Of a stretch of 64,000 nucleotides of DNA, positions 43,452 to 51,668 are shown one piece after another. This DNA comes from Streptomyces phaeolivaceus (lineage in GTDB: Bacteria > Actinomycetota > Actinomycetes > Streptomycetales > Streptomycetaceae), in contig NZ_CP045096.1 of the NCBI RefSeq assembly GCF_009184865.1, forward strand, positions 9,176,001-9,240,000. The letters are read 5' to 3'. A program made the position numbers and the translations under genes. Below the pieces are notes generated by a model, which worked only from the letters and a program-made list of their open reading frames with translations, had not been told where the DNA came from and did not search any database. Each line of letters opens with the position of its first letter. Position 1 is the stretch's first letter.

Positions 43452-44171
43452 CTACTTGGCTTGCGGGTCAGTGGTAGTGATCAGGCAGAGAACGGTTTCG
43501 CGTCGCTCGCGCAGCGCCTGAAGGCCTTCCTCGGCGGTTGCGCGGATCTCGGACGGTCCGGCTTCTTCGGGACCGAGCAGCGCCGTCACCGCTGCGGCCA
43601 TGACCTTGTCGGGGTCGTCGACGGTGACGTTCGGTGCCCCTGGGCGGGTGCTGCCACTGACGAAGCCCGTCATCAGCGCGTGGAGCGCGTATGCCAGTTC
43701 GTCGAGGGGCCAGTCGGTGCGCGCGAGTCGGTGCCGCCGCCACACCGGCAGAACCGTGTACATCACAGCGGCCGGGCCCAGCAGGTCGAGCAGTTCCATG
43801 CTGCGTGGATGCTGGGCGAGGGCGCCCAACAGGTCGGCATCGCCGGACTGCAGGGCGTGCACGAACGGTTTGTTCAGGGCGTTGCGAGTGAGCTGCGGGC
43901 AGAGCCGATGCGGCCGGCAGGCGTCCAGGTCGGTGCTCAACGCCTCGATCTGGACGTCGAGGAACGCCAGGAAGTCTCGGGTGAACAGCCCGAAAAGGAG
44001 GTCTTCCTTGGTGGGCCAGTACAGGTACGTCGTTCCCTTGCCGACGTGAGCCTTTTCCGCGATCTCGGCGACGGTCAGGCCCCTGACGCCGCGTTTGAGG
44101 ACGAGTTCCCTGGCCGCGGTGAGGATCCGGGCTGCCTTACCGGAGTCGTGTTCAGCCAAAAATGTCGTCAT
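43452..44171 (-). CDS. TetR-family regulator within the flavin-hydroxylase operon
   Basis: A 239-residue TetR protein with HTH ILTAARELVLKRGVRGLTVA and EIAEKAHVGKGTTYLYWPTKEDLLFGLF. The ligand domain follows. It lies 51 bases downstream of the flavin monooxygenase gene on the same strand, an arrangement that gives autoregulation when the repressor controls the promoter of the first gene. A candidate site, TGACC-N13-GGTCA, sits before that first gene at 45466-45488. Confidence 0.88.
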   Translation of the reverse strand: MTTFLAEHDSGKAARILTAARELVLKRGVRGLTVAEIAEKAHVGKGTTYLYWPTKEDLLFGLFTRDFLAFLDVQIEALSTDLDACRPHRLCPQLTRNALNKPFVHALQSGDADLLGALAQHPRSMELLDLLGPAAVMYTVLPVWRRHRLARTDWPLDELAYALHALMTGFVSGSTRPGAPNVTVDDPDKVMAAAVTALLGPEEAGPSEIRATAEEGLQALRERRETVLCLITTTDPQAK

Positions 44172-44222
44172 GGTCGCTTCCTTGCCGGTGCTGAACGATG
44201 CCCGCTGGAACGCGAGCCGCGC

Positions 44223-45446
44223 CTATGCTATGGCGATGTCCGTGTCCTTGAGCTGACCGTCCTTGTCCATCCCCGTCAGGCGCTTCAGCAGTTGGGAGGC
44301 CACCGGAATCCGCAACCCCGCGGTCATGGCCTTGCGGATCGCGAGCTCCAGGTTGCTGGCCGTGACGAAGTAGCTGCGCTGCTTGATCCCGTTCTCCTGG
44401 AAGGCTTCGACATTGGGCCGCAGAGTGCGTTCCCATTCGGCCAGGGCCCGCGGCACTGCCTCGGGGTGGCGTTCCAGCAGCGTGCCGAGCAGGTCCGCCC
44501 CTGCGATTCCCATCGACACGCCCATGCCCGCGTAGAGGCTGACGCACCAGGCCGAGTCGCCGACGAGTACGACCCGGCCGCGCTGCCAGCGGTCCATACG
44601 GGTCTGCTCGACCGAGTCGAACAGCACGTCCTCGGCGGTGTCCAGCGCGTCGAGCACTTGACCGAGGAGGCGGCCGGTCGGCTCGTCGCCGAACGCCGCG
44701 CGTGCTCGCTCGCTCGGCGACTGCGTGAACTCGGCGTCGACGTCGTCGGTGTGGTAATTGAGCAGCACGGTCTGGGTGTTGCCATCGAACGGGAAGATCC
44801 ACATCGACCGGTTGGGTTCCATCAGGATGGCGCCGTCCTCCTGGTGGAGGTCGCTGAGCGGGCCGGGAAGCTGATAGGCGACCGCCATGTAGTTCAGCCG
44901 GTGCAGGTACTTCTCGTGCGGACCGAACACCAGCGAGCGCACGGTGGAGCGAAGCCCGTCCGCGCCGACCACCAGATCGAACCGCTCGGTGACCGAGGTG
45001 TCGTCCGCGGTGTTGGTCAGCGTCACGTCCACGCCGTCGGCGTCCTGCTCGATGCGGCTCGGGACGGTCGAGTAACGGATCTCGACATCCTCGGGAAGTG
45101 CCGCGAAGGCGGCCTCCTCCACATCGCTGCGCACCATCATCCACGGGCTGCCTGGCAGGCTGCCGTACCCCGCTCCGCGTTGCCGGTTCCCCGCGCGGTC
45201 GACCTCGTACCTGGCGCCGCCCGGGGGGTTGCGGTCATGCAACTTGTCAAGGATGCCCAGGCGTGCCGCAGCGGGGCGGCCGCCGGCGAACAGGGCGACG
45301 AAATAGCCACCCGTCCTCCGTGCCGGAGCCCTCTCGATGATGACCGGAGTCCAGCCGATCTGACGTAGCCGAACGGCGGTTGAGATTCCGCTGACTCCGA
45401 GTCCGACCACCAGAGCCCGAGGATTACTGCTGCTCTCGTTGTCCAT
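44223..45446 (-). CDS. FAD-dependent aromatic hydroxylase-type monooxygenase
   Basis: A 407-residue class A flavoprotein monooxygenase. The FAD motif reads ALVVGLGVSGISTAVRLRQ (G-x-G-x-x-G). The D-G motif is VVGADGLRSTVRS, and the second FAD block GRVVLVGDSAWCVSLYAGMG keeps G-D-S/A but replaces the usual His-Pro with Trp-Cys. Overall layout resembles TetX/RebC-like hydroxylases more than 4-hydroxybenzoate hydroxylase. Such enzymes add OH to an activated ring using NAD(P)H. It heads a leftward operon with a TetR and SnoaL-like protein. Substrate unknown. Confidence 0.85.
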   Translation of the reverse strand: MDNESSSNPRALVVGLGVSGISTAVRLRQIGWTPVIIERAPARRTGGYFVALFAGGRPAAARLGILDKLHDRNPPGGARYEVDRAGNRQRGAGYGSLPGSPWMMVRSDVEEAAFAALPEDVEIRYSTVPSRIEQDADGVDVTLTNTADDTSVTERFDLVVGADGLRSTVRSLVFGPHEKYLHRLNYMAVAYQLPGPLSDLHQEDGAILMEPNRSMWIFPFDGNTQTVLLNYHTDDVDAEFTQSPSERARAAFGDEPTGRLLGQVLDALDTAEDVLFDSVEQTRMDRWQRGRVVLVGDSAWCVSLYAGMGVSMGIAGADLLGTLLERHPEAVPRALAEWERTLRPNVEAFQENGIKQRSYFVTASNLELAIRKAMTAGLRIPVASQLLKRLTGMDKDGQLKDTDIAIA

Positions 45447-45465
45447 GCCTCAATGATATAGAAGC

Positions 45466-45488
45466 TGACCAGATTCGTCATCCGGTCA
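45466..45488. promoter_or_regulatory. Possible TetR operator before the flavin hydroxylase
   Basis: TGACC(N13)GGTCA inverted repeat, 20 bases upstream of the start of the leftward operon that encodes its own TetR. The half-sites are short, so confidence is modest. Confidence 0.45.
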
Positions 45489-45556
45489 TAAAGTGAACTG
45501 GGTCACATCGGGAGTTCACCGCTCGATCGAGGTGCTCGCGGTACGGCGGAAACCGG

Positions 45557-45622
45557 CAAGGCTCCCCGCGCCGCATGAGCCGAGGTGTCGAAACACCCTC
45601 CTCAACGGCACGGGGAGCCTTG
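45557..45622 (-). terminator. Terminator of the NmrA-family gene
   Basis: CAAGGCTCCCCG / CGGGGAGCCTTG arms (12 bp perfect) enclose a second small hairpin around GAGGTGT-CGAA-ACACCCTC. It lies 18 bases past the leftward stop codon. Confidence 0.65.
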
Positions 45623-45639
45623 TCTGTCGCGGGTCCCGC

Positions 45640-46584
45640 TCAGTTCAGCAGCAGCTGCGCGTGCTCCTGGAGCCACTCCCGCAAGGTGAGCGGCTTGCGC
45701 CCCAGCGTGCGTTCGACGAAGTCGTTGCGGGCCCAGACCACTTCGTTCTCCCGCTCGTACTCGAAGAAGCCCCAGAGGCCGCTGGCGTCCCCGCCGAAGA
45801 GGGGGTTGTACGTGGCGAGGAACTTCTCCTTGCTTCCGTCGTGGGTGATCCGCTCGCCGAAGACTTGGGTCATGAGCTCCGCGACATCGCTGAAGCGCAT
45901 GAGGTCATGGCCGTTGTTGAGCGTGTGGAACTGGCCGATGTGCCGGTGGTTGTCGGAGAGGAGCAGCCGCCCCGCCACTTCGGCGATGTCCCGCGGATCG
46001 ATGAAGGGGATGAGGCGGTTGTGCCAGATGAGCTTGCGCTCGCTGACCAGGCTCCCCTTCATCCAGAAGAAGTTGTCCATGAAGGTGGCGCCGATGTTGA
46101 GGTAGGTCACCGGCAGATCGCTCTCGTCGAAGATCCGCTTGACGATCGGGTGCTGAACGGGAAGCGCGAGCCCGTTGTCGGCCTCGCGTACGAACTGAGG
46201 GAGGCGCCGTTCGTTGGCCTCCGGCTGCAGGCCGACCGTGCGCAGGACGTGAACGGCGGTGCCGGCCTTCTGCAGAGCGGTCACGACGTTCGTCATGGCG
46301 CGCCGCTCGTCCGTGCGCCCGGGAGTGTTGACGAAGACTCCCTCGATCCCCCGCACCGCGGACTCCAGCGAAGGGAGGTCGAAGTAGTCCGCGTGGACCA
46401 CCTCCGCCTTCGGGAAGTCACGCTGGAGAGCCTCGACGCGCTCCGGGTTGCTGCTCACCAGGCGTAGCTGGATCTGCGGTGCCTCACGGTGCAGGAATTC
46501 GGCCAGCGGCCTGCCGATGTGGCCGGCCGCGCCGAAGATGAGGATGCTGCGCGGAATCGGTTTGCTGTTGATGCTGTCGGACAT
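45640..46584 (-). CDS. NmrA-like NAD(P)-binding protein
   Basis: A 314-residue atypical SDR of the NmrA/QOR2 type. Its N-terminus SILIFGAAGHIGRPLAEFLH is the NAD(P) glycine motif (GxxGxxG). VHADYFDLPSLESAVRGIEG and FVNTPG follow as in NmrA-type proteins. There is no YxxxK pair, so it may act as a redox sensor or as a reductase of unusual type. ATG 46584 is preceded by GGGAGTCCGA. It stands alone, divergent from the VAO-type oxidase across a 727-base gap. Confidence 0.82.
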   Translation of the reverse strand: MSDSINSKPIPRSILIFGAAGHIGRPLAEFLHREAPQIQLRLVSSNPERVEALQRDFPKAEVVHADYFDLPSLESAVRGIEGVFVNTPGRTDERRAMTNVVTALQKAGTAVHVLRTVGLQPEANERRLPQFVREADNGLALPVQHPIVKRIFDESDLPVTYLNIGATFMDNFFWMKGSLVSERKLIWHNRLIPFIDPRDIAEVAGRLLLSDNHRHIGQFHTLNNGHDLMRFSDVAELMTQVFGERITHDGSKEKFLATYNPLFGGDASGLWGFFEYERENEVVWARNDFVERTLGRKPLTLREWLQEHAQLLLN

Positions 46585-47311
46585 TCGGACTCCCGTTCGG
46601 TTTGGGTGGGGCGAGGCGCGGATGCGGCGTCGCCAGAGGCGTCGCGGAAGGCGGGCGTCTGGCGCAGGCGGAACGAGAACCGCCGACACTGCGTGGAAAA
46701 CGGTCACCGCCATGGTGGAGAGCGGCAGTTGCTGTGGCCGTTTCCGGGGCCAAGCACATGCGCGGGACGCGGGCGCGTCGACGGCGACCGCGGTCGTGCG
46801 AGCGGGATGGTGCCGTCCGGTGGCTCGCGTGTGACGCGGGCCACGCGGCCGACATCGCCCTACCGCGCGAACTTGATCCTGTGGAGCTGAGTCGGAGGCC
46901 GGAGGGCCTCGCAGGCGATGGATCGGGCGATGAATCGGCTCTCCCGAGGCACTGCCGCCTGTTCGACGGTGCGAGGCCGCAGCTCCGCGTTCTCGTTCCT
47001 CACCCTACAATAGGCAGACTGACCGTATCGTTCAATTCATTCATTTGCGCCATTCGCCTGTCGTCGGCCGAGGCCCGTCGCGCACCCGACTGGGGCGGGG
47101 CGGGCGGCGCGCCGGCCGGCGCGCGGTAGGTGCCGGCCCGAAGTCGGCCGGGAGTCGTGCACGGACCTTGACGGCCGCTGGACCGTGTGTGAACTTGTCC
47201 GTCAGGGGAATGTAAATGTGAGTTCACATGTGCATCCGGCCCCAGGCGTAGCCGCGCGCCCTTGGGCCGGTGTTGCTCTCACACTCACTTGCCAGAACAT
47301 TGGAGCCGCCC
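46585..47311. other. Long divergent intergenic region before the first VAO-type oxidase
   Basis: No gene is supported in these 727 bases. A relatively AT-rich island (around 47005-47055, CTACAATAGGCAGACTGACC...) could hold promoters. A near-palindrome ATGTGAGTTCACAT (47216-47229) lies 83 bases upstream of the oxidase start and could be a regulator site for it. Confidence 0.5.
47216..47229. promoter_or_regulatory. Candidate operator before the first VAO-type oxidase
   Basis: ATGTGAGTTCACAT is symmetric except at its centre. Its outer part resembles, loosely, the GTGAATGTA half-site found before the P450 at 51461. The regulator is not known; the TetR at 50650 is the nearest candidate. Confidence 0.45.
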
Positions 47312-48910
47312 ATGTCGCCGTCGAACCTGCCCACTGAACGGGCGGTAGTGCCTGACGACGCCCTCGCCGCCGCACTGTCCGAATTCGCCGACGTGGTCGG
47401 CCCGGCGAACGTATTGGTGTCGGAGGAGGCCAAGCAGGAGTTCCGGGACCCGTTCCAACCAGCGCGGTGGGACGGTCTGAGCGCCGCGGCGGTCATCCAG
47501 CCGGATTCGGTCGAGCAGATCCAGCAACTCGTGAGGATCGCGTCCCGCCACAACGTGCCTCTGTGGACGCAGAGCCAGGGCCGCAACAACGGCTACGGCG
47601 GAGCCGCGCCACGGTTGTCCGGTTCGGTCACGGTCAACCTGCGGCGCATGAACAAGATCCTTGAGATCAACGAGGAACTCGGCTACGCGCTCGTCGAGCC
47701 GGGAGTCAGTTTCCAGCAGCTCTACGACGAGGTCCAGGCCCGCGGTCTGCGGCTGATGGTGTCGGTGCCCGACCTGGGCTGGGGCAGCCTGGTCGGCAAC
47801 TCGCTGGATCACGGCACGACCTACCTGCCCAACGGCAAGGACTTCATGGCGCCCTGCGGCATGGAGGTGGTGCTGGCCGACGGTGATCTGCTGCGCACCG
47901 GGATGGGCGCGCAGCCGGGCAACGCGAGCTGGAACCTGTACCGGCGCAGCTACGGCCCTTCGCTGGACCAGCTGTTCATGCAGTCCAACTTCGGGATCGT
48001 CACCAAGATGGGTGTCTGGCTCACGCCGACGGTCGAGAAGATCATGCATGTGACGGTCGACGTGTTCGCCGAGTCCGACCTGGTGCAACTGGTCGACACC
48101 CTGCGCCGGCTGCGGCTGGACGGCACCATCGACGGTGTCCCGTGCATTTTCAACACCGTGGTCACCGCCTCGACGCTCGGCCCGCGCAGCCAGTGGTACG
48201 ACGGCGATCCCGGCACGCCGATTCCCGACGCCGCCATCGACGAGATCGCCAAGAGGCTCGACATGGGGCGCTGGATGCTCCGGTTCGCCCTCTACGGCGA
48301 CGAGCCCGTGGTGGACCACAACTTCGCCAAGGCGCGGGCGGCGTTCGCCCGGATCCCAGGTGCCCGGGTGCGAGGCTCGAAGAGCTCTCCCGAGGACGGG
48401 CCGAATCTGCCGAACCCCTCCGACCAGGTGCTCGCGGGCGTCCCCAACCTCGCCTGGGCCCAGATGGGCGGCTGGTACGGCGGTGAACACGGCGGGCACA
48501 TGGGCTTCTCGCCCGTTGTCCCGCTCACCGGCGAGAAGGTCTACGAACTGCACCGCTTCCTGCGCGAGCGGGTCGAGGCCGTCGGACTCGACTACGCCGC
48601 GGACATCATCGTGATCAACGCGCGCAGCGCGGTGAGTGTCGCCGGGCTCTCCTTCGATTACGACGACGAGGAAGCGACCAGGGCCGCCTACGAGATCGCC
48701 CGTCAGCTGGTCCGGGACGCCGGGGAGATCGGGTACAGCGAGTATCGCGCGCACCTGAACTTCATGGATCTCTCGGCCGAGCAGTTCTCCTTCAACAACC
48801 ACGCCTATCTGCGCTTCGTCGAGAGGATCAAGGACGCCGTCGACCCCGCGGGCATCCTGTCGCCCGGCAAGCAGGGCATCTGGCCGCGGTCACTCCGCAA
48901 GCCGCGCTGA
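47312..48910 (+). CDS. VAO/eugenol-oxidase-type flavoprotein, FAD-linking His replaced by Ser
   Basis: A 532-residue flavoprotein of the vanillyl-alcohol oxidase family, close in layout to eugenol oxidase. The PP-loop block GRNNGYGGAAPRLSGSVTVN contains Tyr95; Asp154 (VPDLGWGSLVGN) and Tyr478-Arg479 (GYSEYRAH) complete the phenolate-binding and base residues, so a para-substituted phenol is the expected substrate. The residue linking FAD covalently in eugenol oxidase (His in the HHVCLF block) is Ser442 here (AVSVAGL), so FAD is probably non-covalent. TTGGAGCC precedes ATG 47312. An SDR, EthD and TetR gene follow on the same strand. Confidence 0.88.
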   Translation: MSPSNLPTERAVVPDDALAAALSEFADVVGPANVLVSEEAKQEFRDPFQPARWDGLSAAAVIQPDSVEQIQQLVRIASRHNVPLWTQSQGRNNGYGGAAPRLSGSVTVNLRRMNKILEINEELGYALVEPGVSFQQLYDEVQARGLRLMVSVPDLGWGSLVGNSLDHGTTYLPNGKDFMAPCGMEVVLADGDLLRTGMGAQPGNASWNLYRRSYGPSLDQLFMQSNFGIVTKMGVWLTPTVEKIMHVTVDVFAESDLVQLVDTLRRLRLDGTIDGVPCIFNTVVTASTLGPRSQWYDGDPGTPIPDAAIDEIAKRLDMGRWMLRFALYGDEPVVDHNFAKARAAFARIPGARVRGSKSSPEDGPNLPNPSDQVLAGVPNLAWAQMGGWYGGEHGGHMGFSPVVPLTGEKVYELHRFLRERVEAVGLDYAADIIVINARSAVSVAGLSFDYDDEEATRAAYEIARQLVRDAGEIGYSEYRAHLNFMDLSAEQFSFNNHAYLRFVERIKDAVDPAGILSPGKQGIWPRSLRKPR

Positions 48911-49022
48911 CGGCATCGCCGACCGACGGGACGAGGGCCGGCCGCGGGGCTGCCCTCGGGCGTGCCCTCGTCCTCGCACCGGTCGACCGAACGCCGTTCC
49001 ATTCGGATTCCAGGAGGAAGCA

Positions 49023-49793
49023 ATGTCAGATCTGTCCGGCAAGATAGCCCTGATCAGCGGCACCGGCGGCGGTATGGGGAGAGCGGCTGCCCTGGAGTTC
49101 GCCCGCCAGGGCGCCGCGGTGGTCGGCTGCGACATGAACGCCGAGGGAGCCGAGGAGACCGTCGCCCTCGTGGAGGCCGAGGGCGGGCGGATGCGCTCGG
49201 TCCATCCCGTCGACCTGACGACGGAGGAGGGCGCCGCACGCTGGGCCGAGGACGCCGTGCAGGCTTTCGGCGGCATAGACATCCTCTTCAACAACGCCTC
49301 CGTCGCCCGCGTCGGCCCGTGGGACGAAGTCACCTACGAGGCCTGGAAGTTCTCCCTGACCTACGAGCTGGACATCGTCTACCTCTCCACCAAGGCGGCC
49401 TGGCCCCATCTGGTCGCCCGGGGCGGCGGCGTCGTCATCAACACGGCCAGCGTCGCCGGCCACATCGGCGCCAGGTTCGTGCACCAGCACGCCCACGGCG
49501 CCGCCAAGGGCGGGGTCCTCGCCTTCACCAAGCAGCTCGTGGCCTCCGGCGCACCCCACGGCATACGCGCCGTCTCCATCAGCCCGGGCCTGATCGTCAC
49601 CCCCGCCACCGAACCCGTGATCGCCGCGTTGGGGCCCGAGGGGCGGGCCGCGATGGCCGGTGCCAACCCCGCGGGACGGTTCGGACGACCGGAGGACGTC
49701 GCTTCCGTGGCGGCCTTTCTCGCCTCCGACGCCGCCGGATATGTCAACGGCTCCGACATCGTCGTCGACGGCGGCGTCATCGCGGCGCCCTGA
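49023..49793 (+). CDS. Short-chain dehydrogenase-type protein with His in place of the catalytic Tyr
   Basis: A 256-residue SDR. The cofactor motif is LISGTGGGMGRAAALE, the NNAG motif has become NNAS, and Ser143 is in INTASVAG. The usual Y-x-x-x-K is H158-G-A-A-K162 (HAHGAAKGGV), so the proton-donating Tyr is absent while the Lys remains. C-terminal GRFGRPEDVASVAAFLASD is normal for the family. It may use His or a neighbouring residue, or may have lost redox activity. Context suggests oxidation of an aryl alcohol or ketone from the VAO-type enzyme. AGGAGGAAG precedes ATG. Confidence 0.86.
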   Translation: MSDLSGKIALISGTGGGMGRAAALEFARQGAAVVGCDMNAEGAEETVALVEAEGGRMRSVHPVDLTTEEGAARWAEDAVQAFGGIDILFNNASVARVGPWDEVTYEAWKFSLTYELDIVYLSTKAAWPHLVARGGGVVINTASVAGHIGARFVHQHAHGAAKGGVLAFTKQLVASGAPHGIRAVSISPGLIVTPATEPVIAALGPEGRAAMAGANPAGRFGRPEDVASVAAFLASDAAGYVNGSDIVVDGGVIAAP

Positions 49794-49877
49794 ACCTACC
49801 GAGCCATCGCCACGCGCGCTTCACGAGACGCGTGGCACGTCCTGATCCACTGAGAAGAACCGTCGAAGGAGACAGAG

Positions 49878-50624
49878 ATGATCAAGCTGGTCGCGGTGCT
49901 TCGCCGCCGCCCCAACATGACCCACGCCGAGTACGCCGACTACATCCGGGACGTACACGGTGACCTCGCCCGCGCCAAGAGGCTGACGACGCGCAAGTAC
50001 CTCCAGAACCACGTCTTCGACAGCGCCTACGGCGCCACCGGGGACATCGGCTACCAGTTGACGTGGCCCCGCGACTCGGTCACGGAGCTCTACTTCGACG
50101 ACCTCCCGTCGATGGGACAGGTCTTCGCGGACCCGTACACCCGGGACGTCGTGGGTCCCGACGGGGCGAACTTCAGTGACCTGCCCGCGGCGCACAGCCT
50201 GCTCGTCGAGGAGCACGTCACCGAGGTGCCGAACCCCGGTCCCGGCGAGGTCAAGGTGCTCTACTTCCTCAAAGCCGCCGACGGGGTGAGCGCCGACGAG
50301 TTCCAGGACCGCTGGCGGCGGGCACACGACGCCGTGATCTCCGACGCCTCCGGCCCGGCCCGGGACCTGCGCGGGTACCAGTGGAACACGGCTCTCTCCG
50401 GTGACGGCATGGCCGCCTACTTCGGCAGCGCCTCGGAGCAGCCTGCCTACGAGGCCTATTCCGCCCTGTGGTTCGACGGGACGGACGCCGTCCCCGCGTT
50501 CCGGGCCTACCAGAAGGCGCTGATCGAGCACGCGGAGAAGGACGGACCGTTCCACCAGCCGTCCCTCTCCTTCTTCCTGCTCAGCCGGGAGGTCGTCATC
50601 TTCGGCGACGAAGATCAAGCGTGA
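49878..50624 (+). CDS. EthD-domain protein (two dimeric alpha/beta-barrel repeats)
   Basis: A 248-residue protein with two EthD-type ferredoxin-like repeats: IKLVAVLRRRPNMTHAEYADYIRDVHGDLA at the N-terminus and VKVLYFLKAADGVSADEFQDRWRRAHDAV in the second half. EthD proteins accompany P450 or oxygenase pathways and include decarboxylases and cyclase-like enzymes, but most have no proven reaction. GAAGGAGACAGAG gives a strong ribosome site. It follows the SDR by 84 bases and precedes a TetR gene by 25 bases. Confidence 0.82.
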   Translation: MIKLVAVLRRRPNMTHAEYADYIRDVHGDLARAKRLTTRKYLQNHVFDSAYGATGDIGYQLTWPRDSVTELYFDDLPSMGQVFADPYTRDVVGPDGANFSDLPAAHSLLVEEHVTEVPNPGPGEVKVLYFLKAADGVSADEFQDRWRRAHDAVISDASGPARDLRGYQWNTALSGDGMAAYFGSASEQPAYEAYSALWFDGTDAVPAFRAYQKALIEHAEKDGPFHQPSLSFFLLSREVVIFGDEDQA

Positions 50625-50649
50625 GGAATCTCGCCGATAACATGTACGG

Positions 50650-51297
50650 GTGACCGACAACTCCGTGCGCAGGCCCGCAGCCGTTCAGGGGCGGAGCCGC
50701 CGTTCCGAGCAGGAGTTCCTGCGAGCCGGGTTCTCACTGCTCGAGGAGGGCGGGGTCGAAGCGCTCACCGTGGCCGCTGTCGCCGAGCGGGCCGGCATGT
50801 CGGTGGGCAGCGTCTACCGGCGGTTCGGCGACAAGGAAGGACTCCTGTACGCCATCCACCTCGCCTTCACCGACATGCTCAGGGCGGAGGTCACGCAGCG
50901 CGTGTCCGTGGAGCGGCTGCGTGATGTGCCGGACCCGGCCGCCGCGATCGCCGAGGCGGTGGGAGGGTTCGCGGATGCCTTCCAGGCGCGCGAGGGGCTG
51001 GTGCGGGTGTTCCTGCTGCTCGGCATCCGTCACGCGGCGGTGCGGGAACTGGGCACCCGGGTCAGTGTCGAGGGGAACCTTCTCTTCTCCGCGGCTCTGG
51101 AGCGGGTCCCCGTCGCGCACCCGGATCGCGCCGTCGCGCTCGATTTCGCCTATCGCCTGATGTACGCCGGCGTCGCGCACCGGATCACCCAGGGCGAGTT
51201 CCTGGAGTCGGACCGGCCGCTGCCATGGAGCGCGCTGAAGAGCCGGCTGCAGGAAACGGTCGTCGCGTATCTCCTGGGCGGGCCGGAACCGCACTGA
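50650..51297 (+). CDS. TetR-family regulator of the phenolic-catabolism genes
   Basis: A 215-residue TetR protein with HTH AGFSLLEEGGVEALTVAAVA and ERAGMSVGSVYRRFGDKEGLLYAI. The start is GTG 50650 with only a weak upstream ribosome sequence. It may be translated from the transcript that begins with the VAO-type oxidase. The strong palindrome at 51461-51482, before the P450 operon, is the best candidate site for it because of proximity. What it senses is unknown. Confidence 0.86.
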   Translation: MTDNSVRRPAAVQGRSRRSEQEFLRAGFSLLEEGGVEALTVAAVAERAGMSVGSVYRRFGDKEGLLYAIHLAFTDMLRAEVTQRVSVERLRDVPDPAAAIAEAVGGFADAFQAREGLVRVFLLLGIRHAAVRELGTRVSVEGNLLFSAALERVPVAHPDRAVALDFAYRLMYAGVAHRITQGEFLESDRPLPWSALKSRLQETVVAYLLGGPEPH

Positions 51298-51392
51298 CCG
51301 GCCTTGCCGGTCGCCTCTTCGGGCTCGCTCCAGGCCGCGTGAGGGACGCCGCGCCCCCGACCGCGGGCGCGGCGTTCCCACCTCGTGTCCTC

Positions 51393-51446
51393 TACACCTG
51401 CGCGTTCGGACAGGTCCGGTACACCTGCGCGTTCGGACAGGTCCGG
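51393..51446. repeat. 27-bp perfect tandem repeat
   Basis: TACACCTGCGCGTTCGGACA (first 20 bases of the 27-bp unit) occurs twice in tandem, ending 14 bases before the P450 operator. It might be a regulator-binding array or a recent slippage duplication. The remainder of the 51298-51668 gap holds no gene. Confidence 0.85.
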
Positions 51447-51460
51447 CCACTTGCAGAACA

Positions 51461-51482
51461 GTGAATGTAAGCCTACATTCAC
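51461..51482. promoter_or_regulatory. Perfect palindromic operator before the P450 operon
   Basis: GTGAATGTA-AGCC-TACATTCAC is a perfect 9+9 inverted repeat with a four-base spacer, 186 bases upstream of the P450 start. Its form is typical for TetR-type regulators; the adjacent TetR at 50650 is the obvious candidate. Confidence 0.72.
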
Positions 51483-51668
51483 ATATGGGGGCTTGGTCGG
51501 CGTGAAGTCATCCAGGCCACCACTCATCGGTGTGACCGGTCGCTGTTCTGGTCGGTGACCCGCTTCCCCGCGTGTGAGTCCGCCGCCACGAGCCGTGACG
51601 CATCTCAGAAGCACACCTCATCCCCACCGGGCCGACTGCCCGGCCCTGCCGCCGATGTCAGGAGCCAC

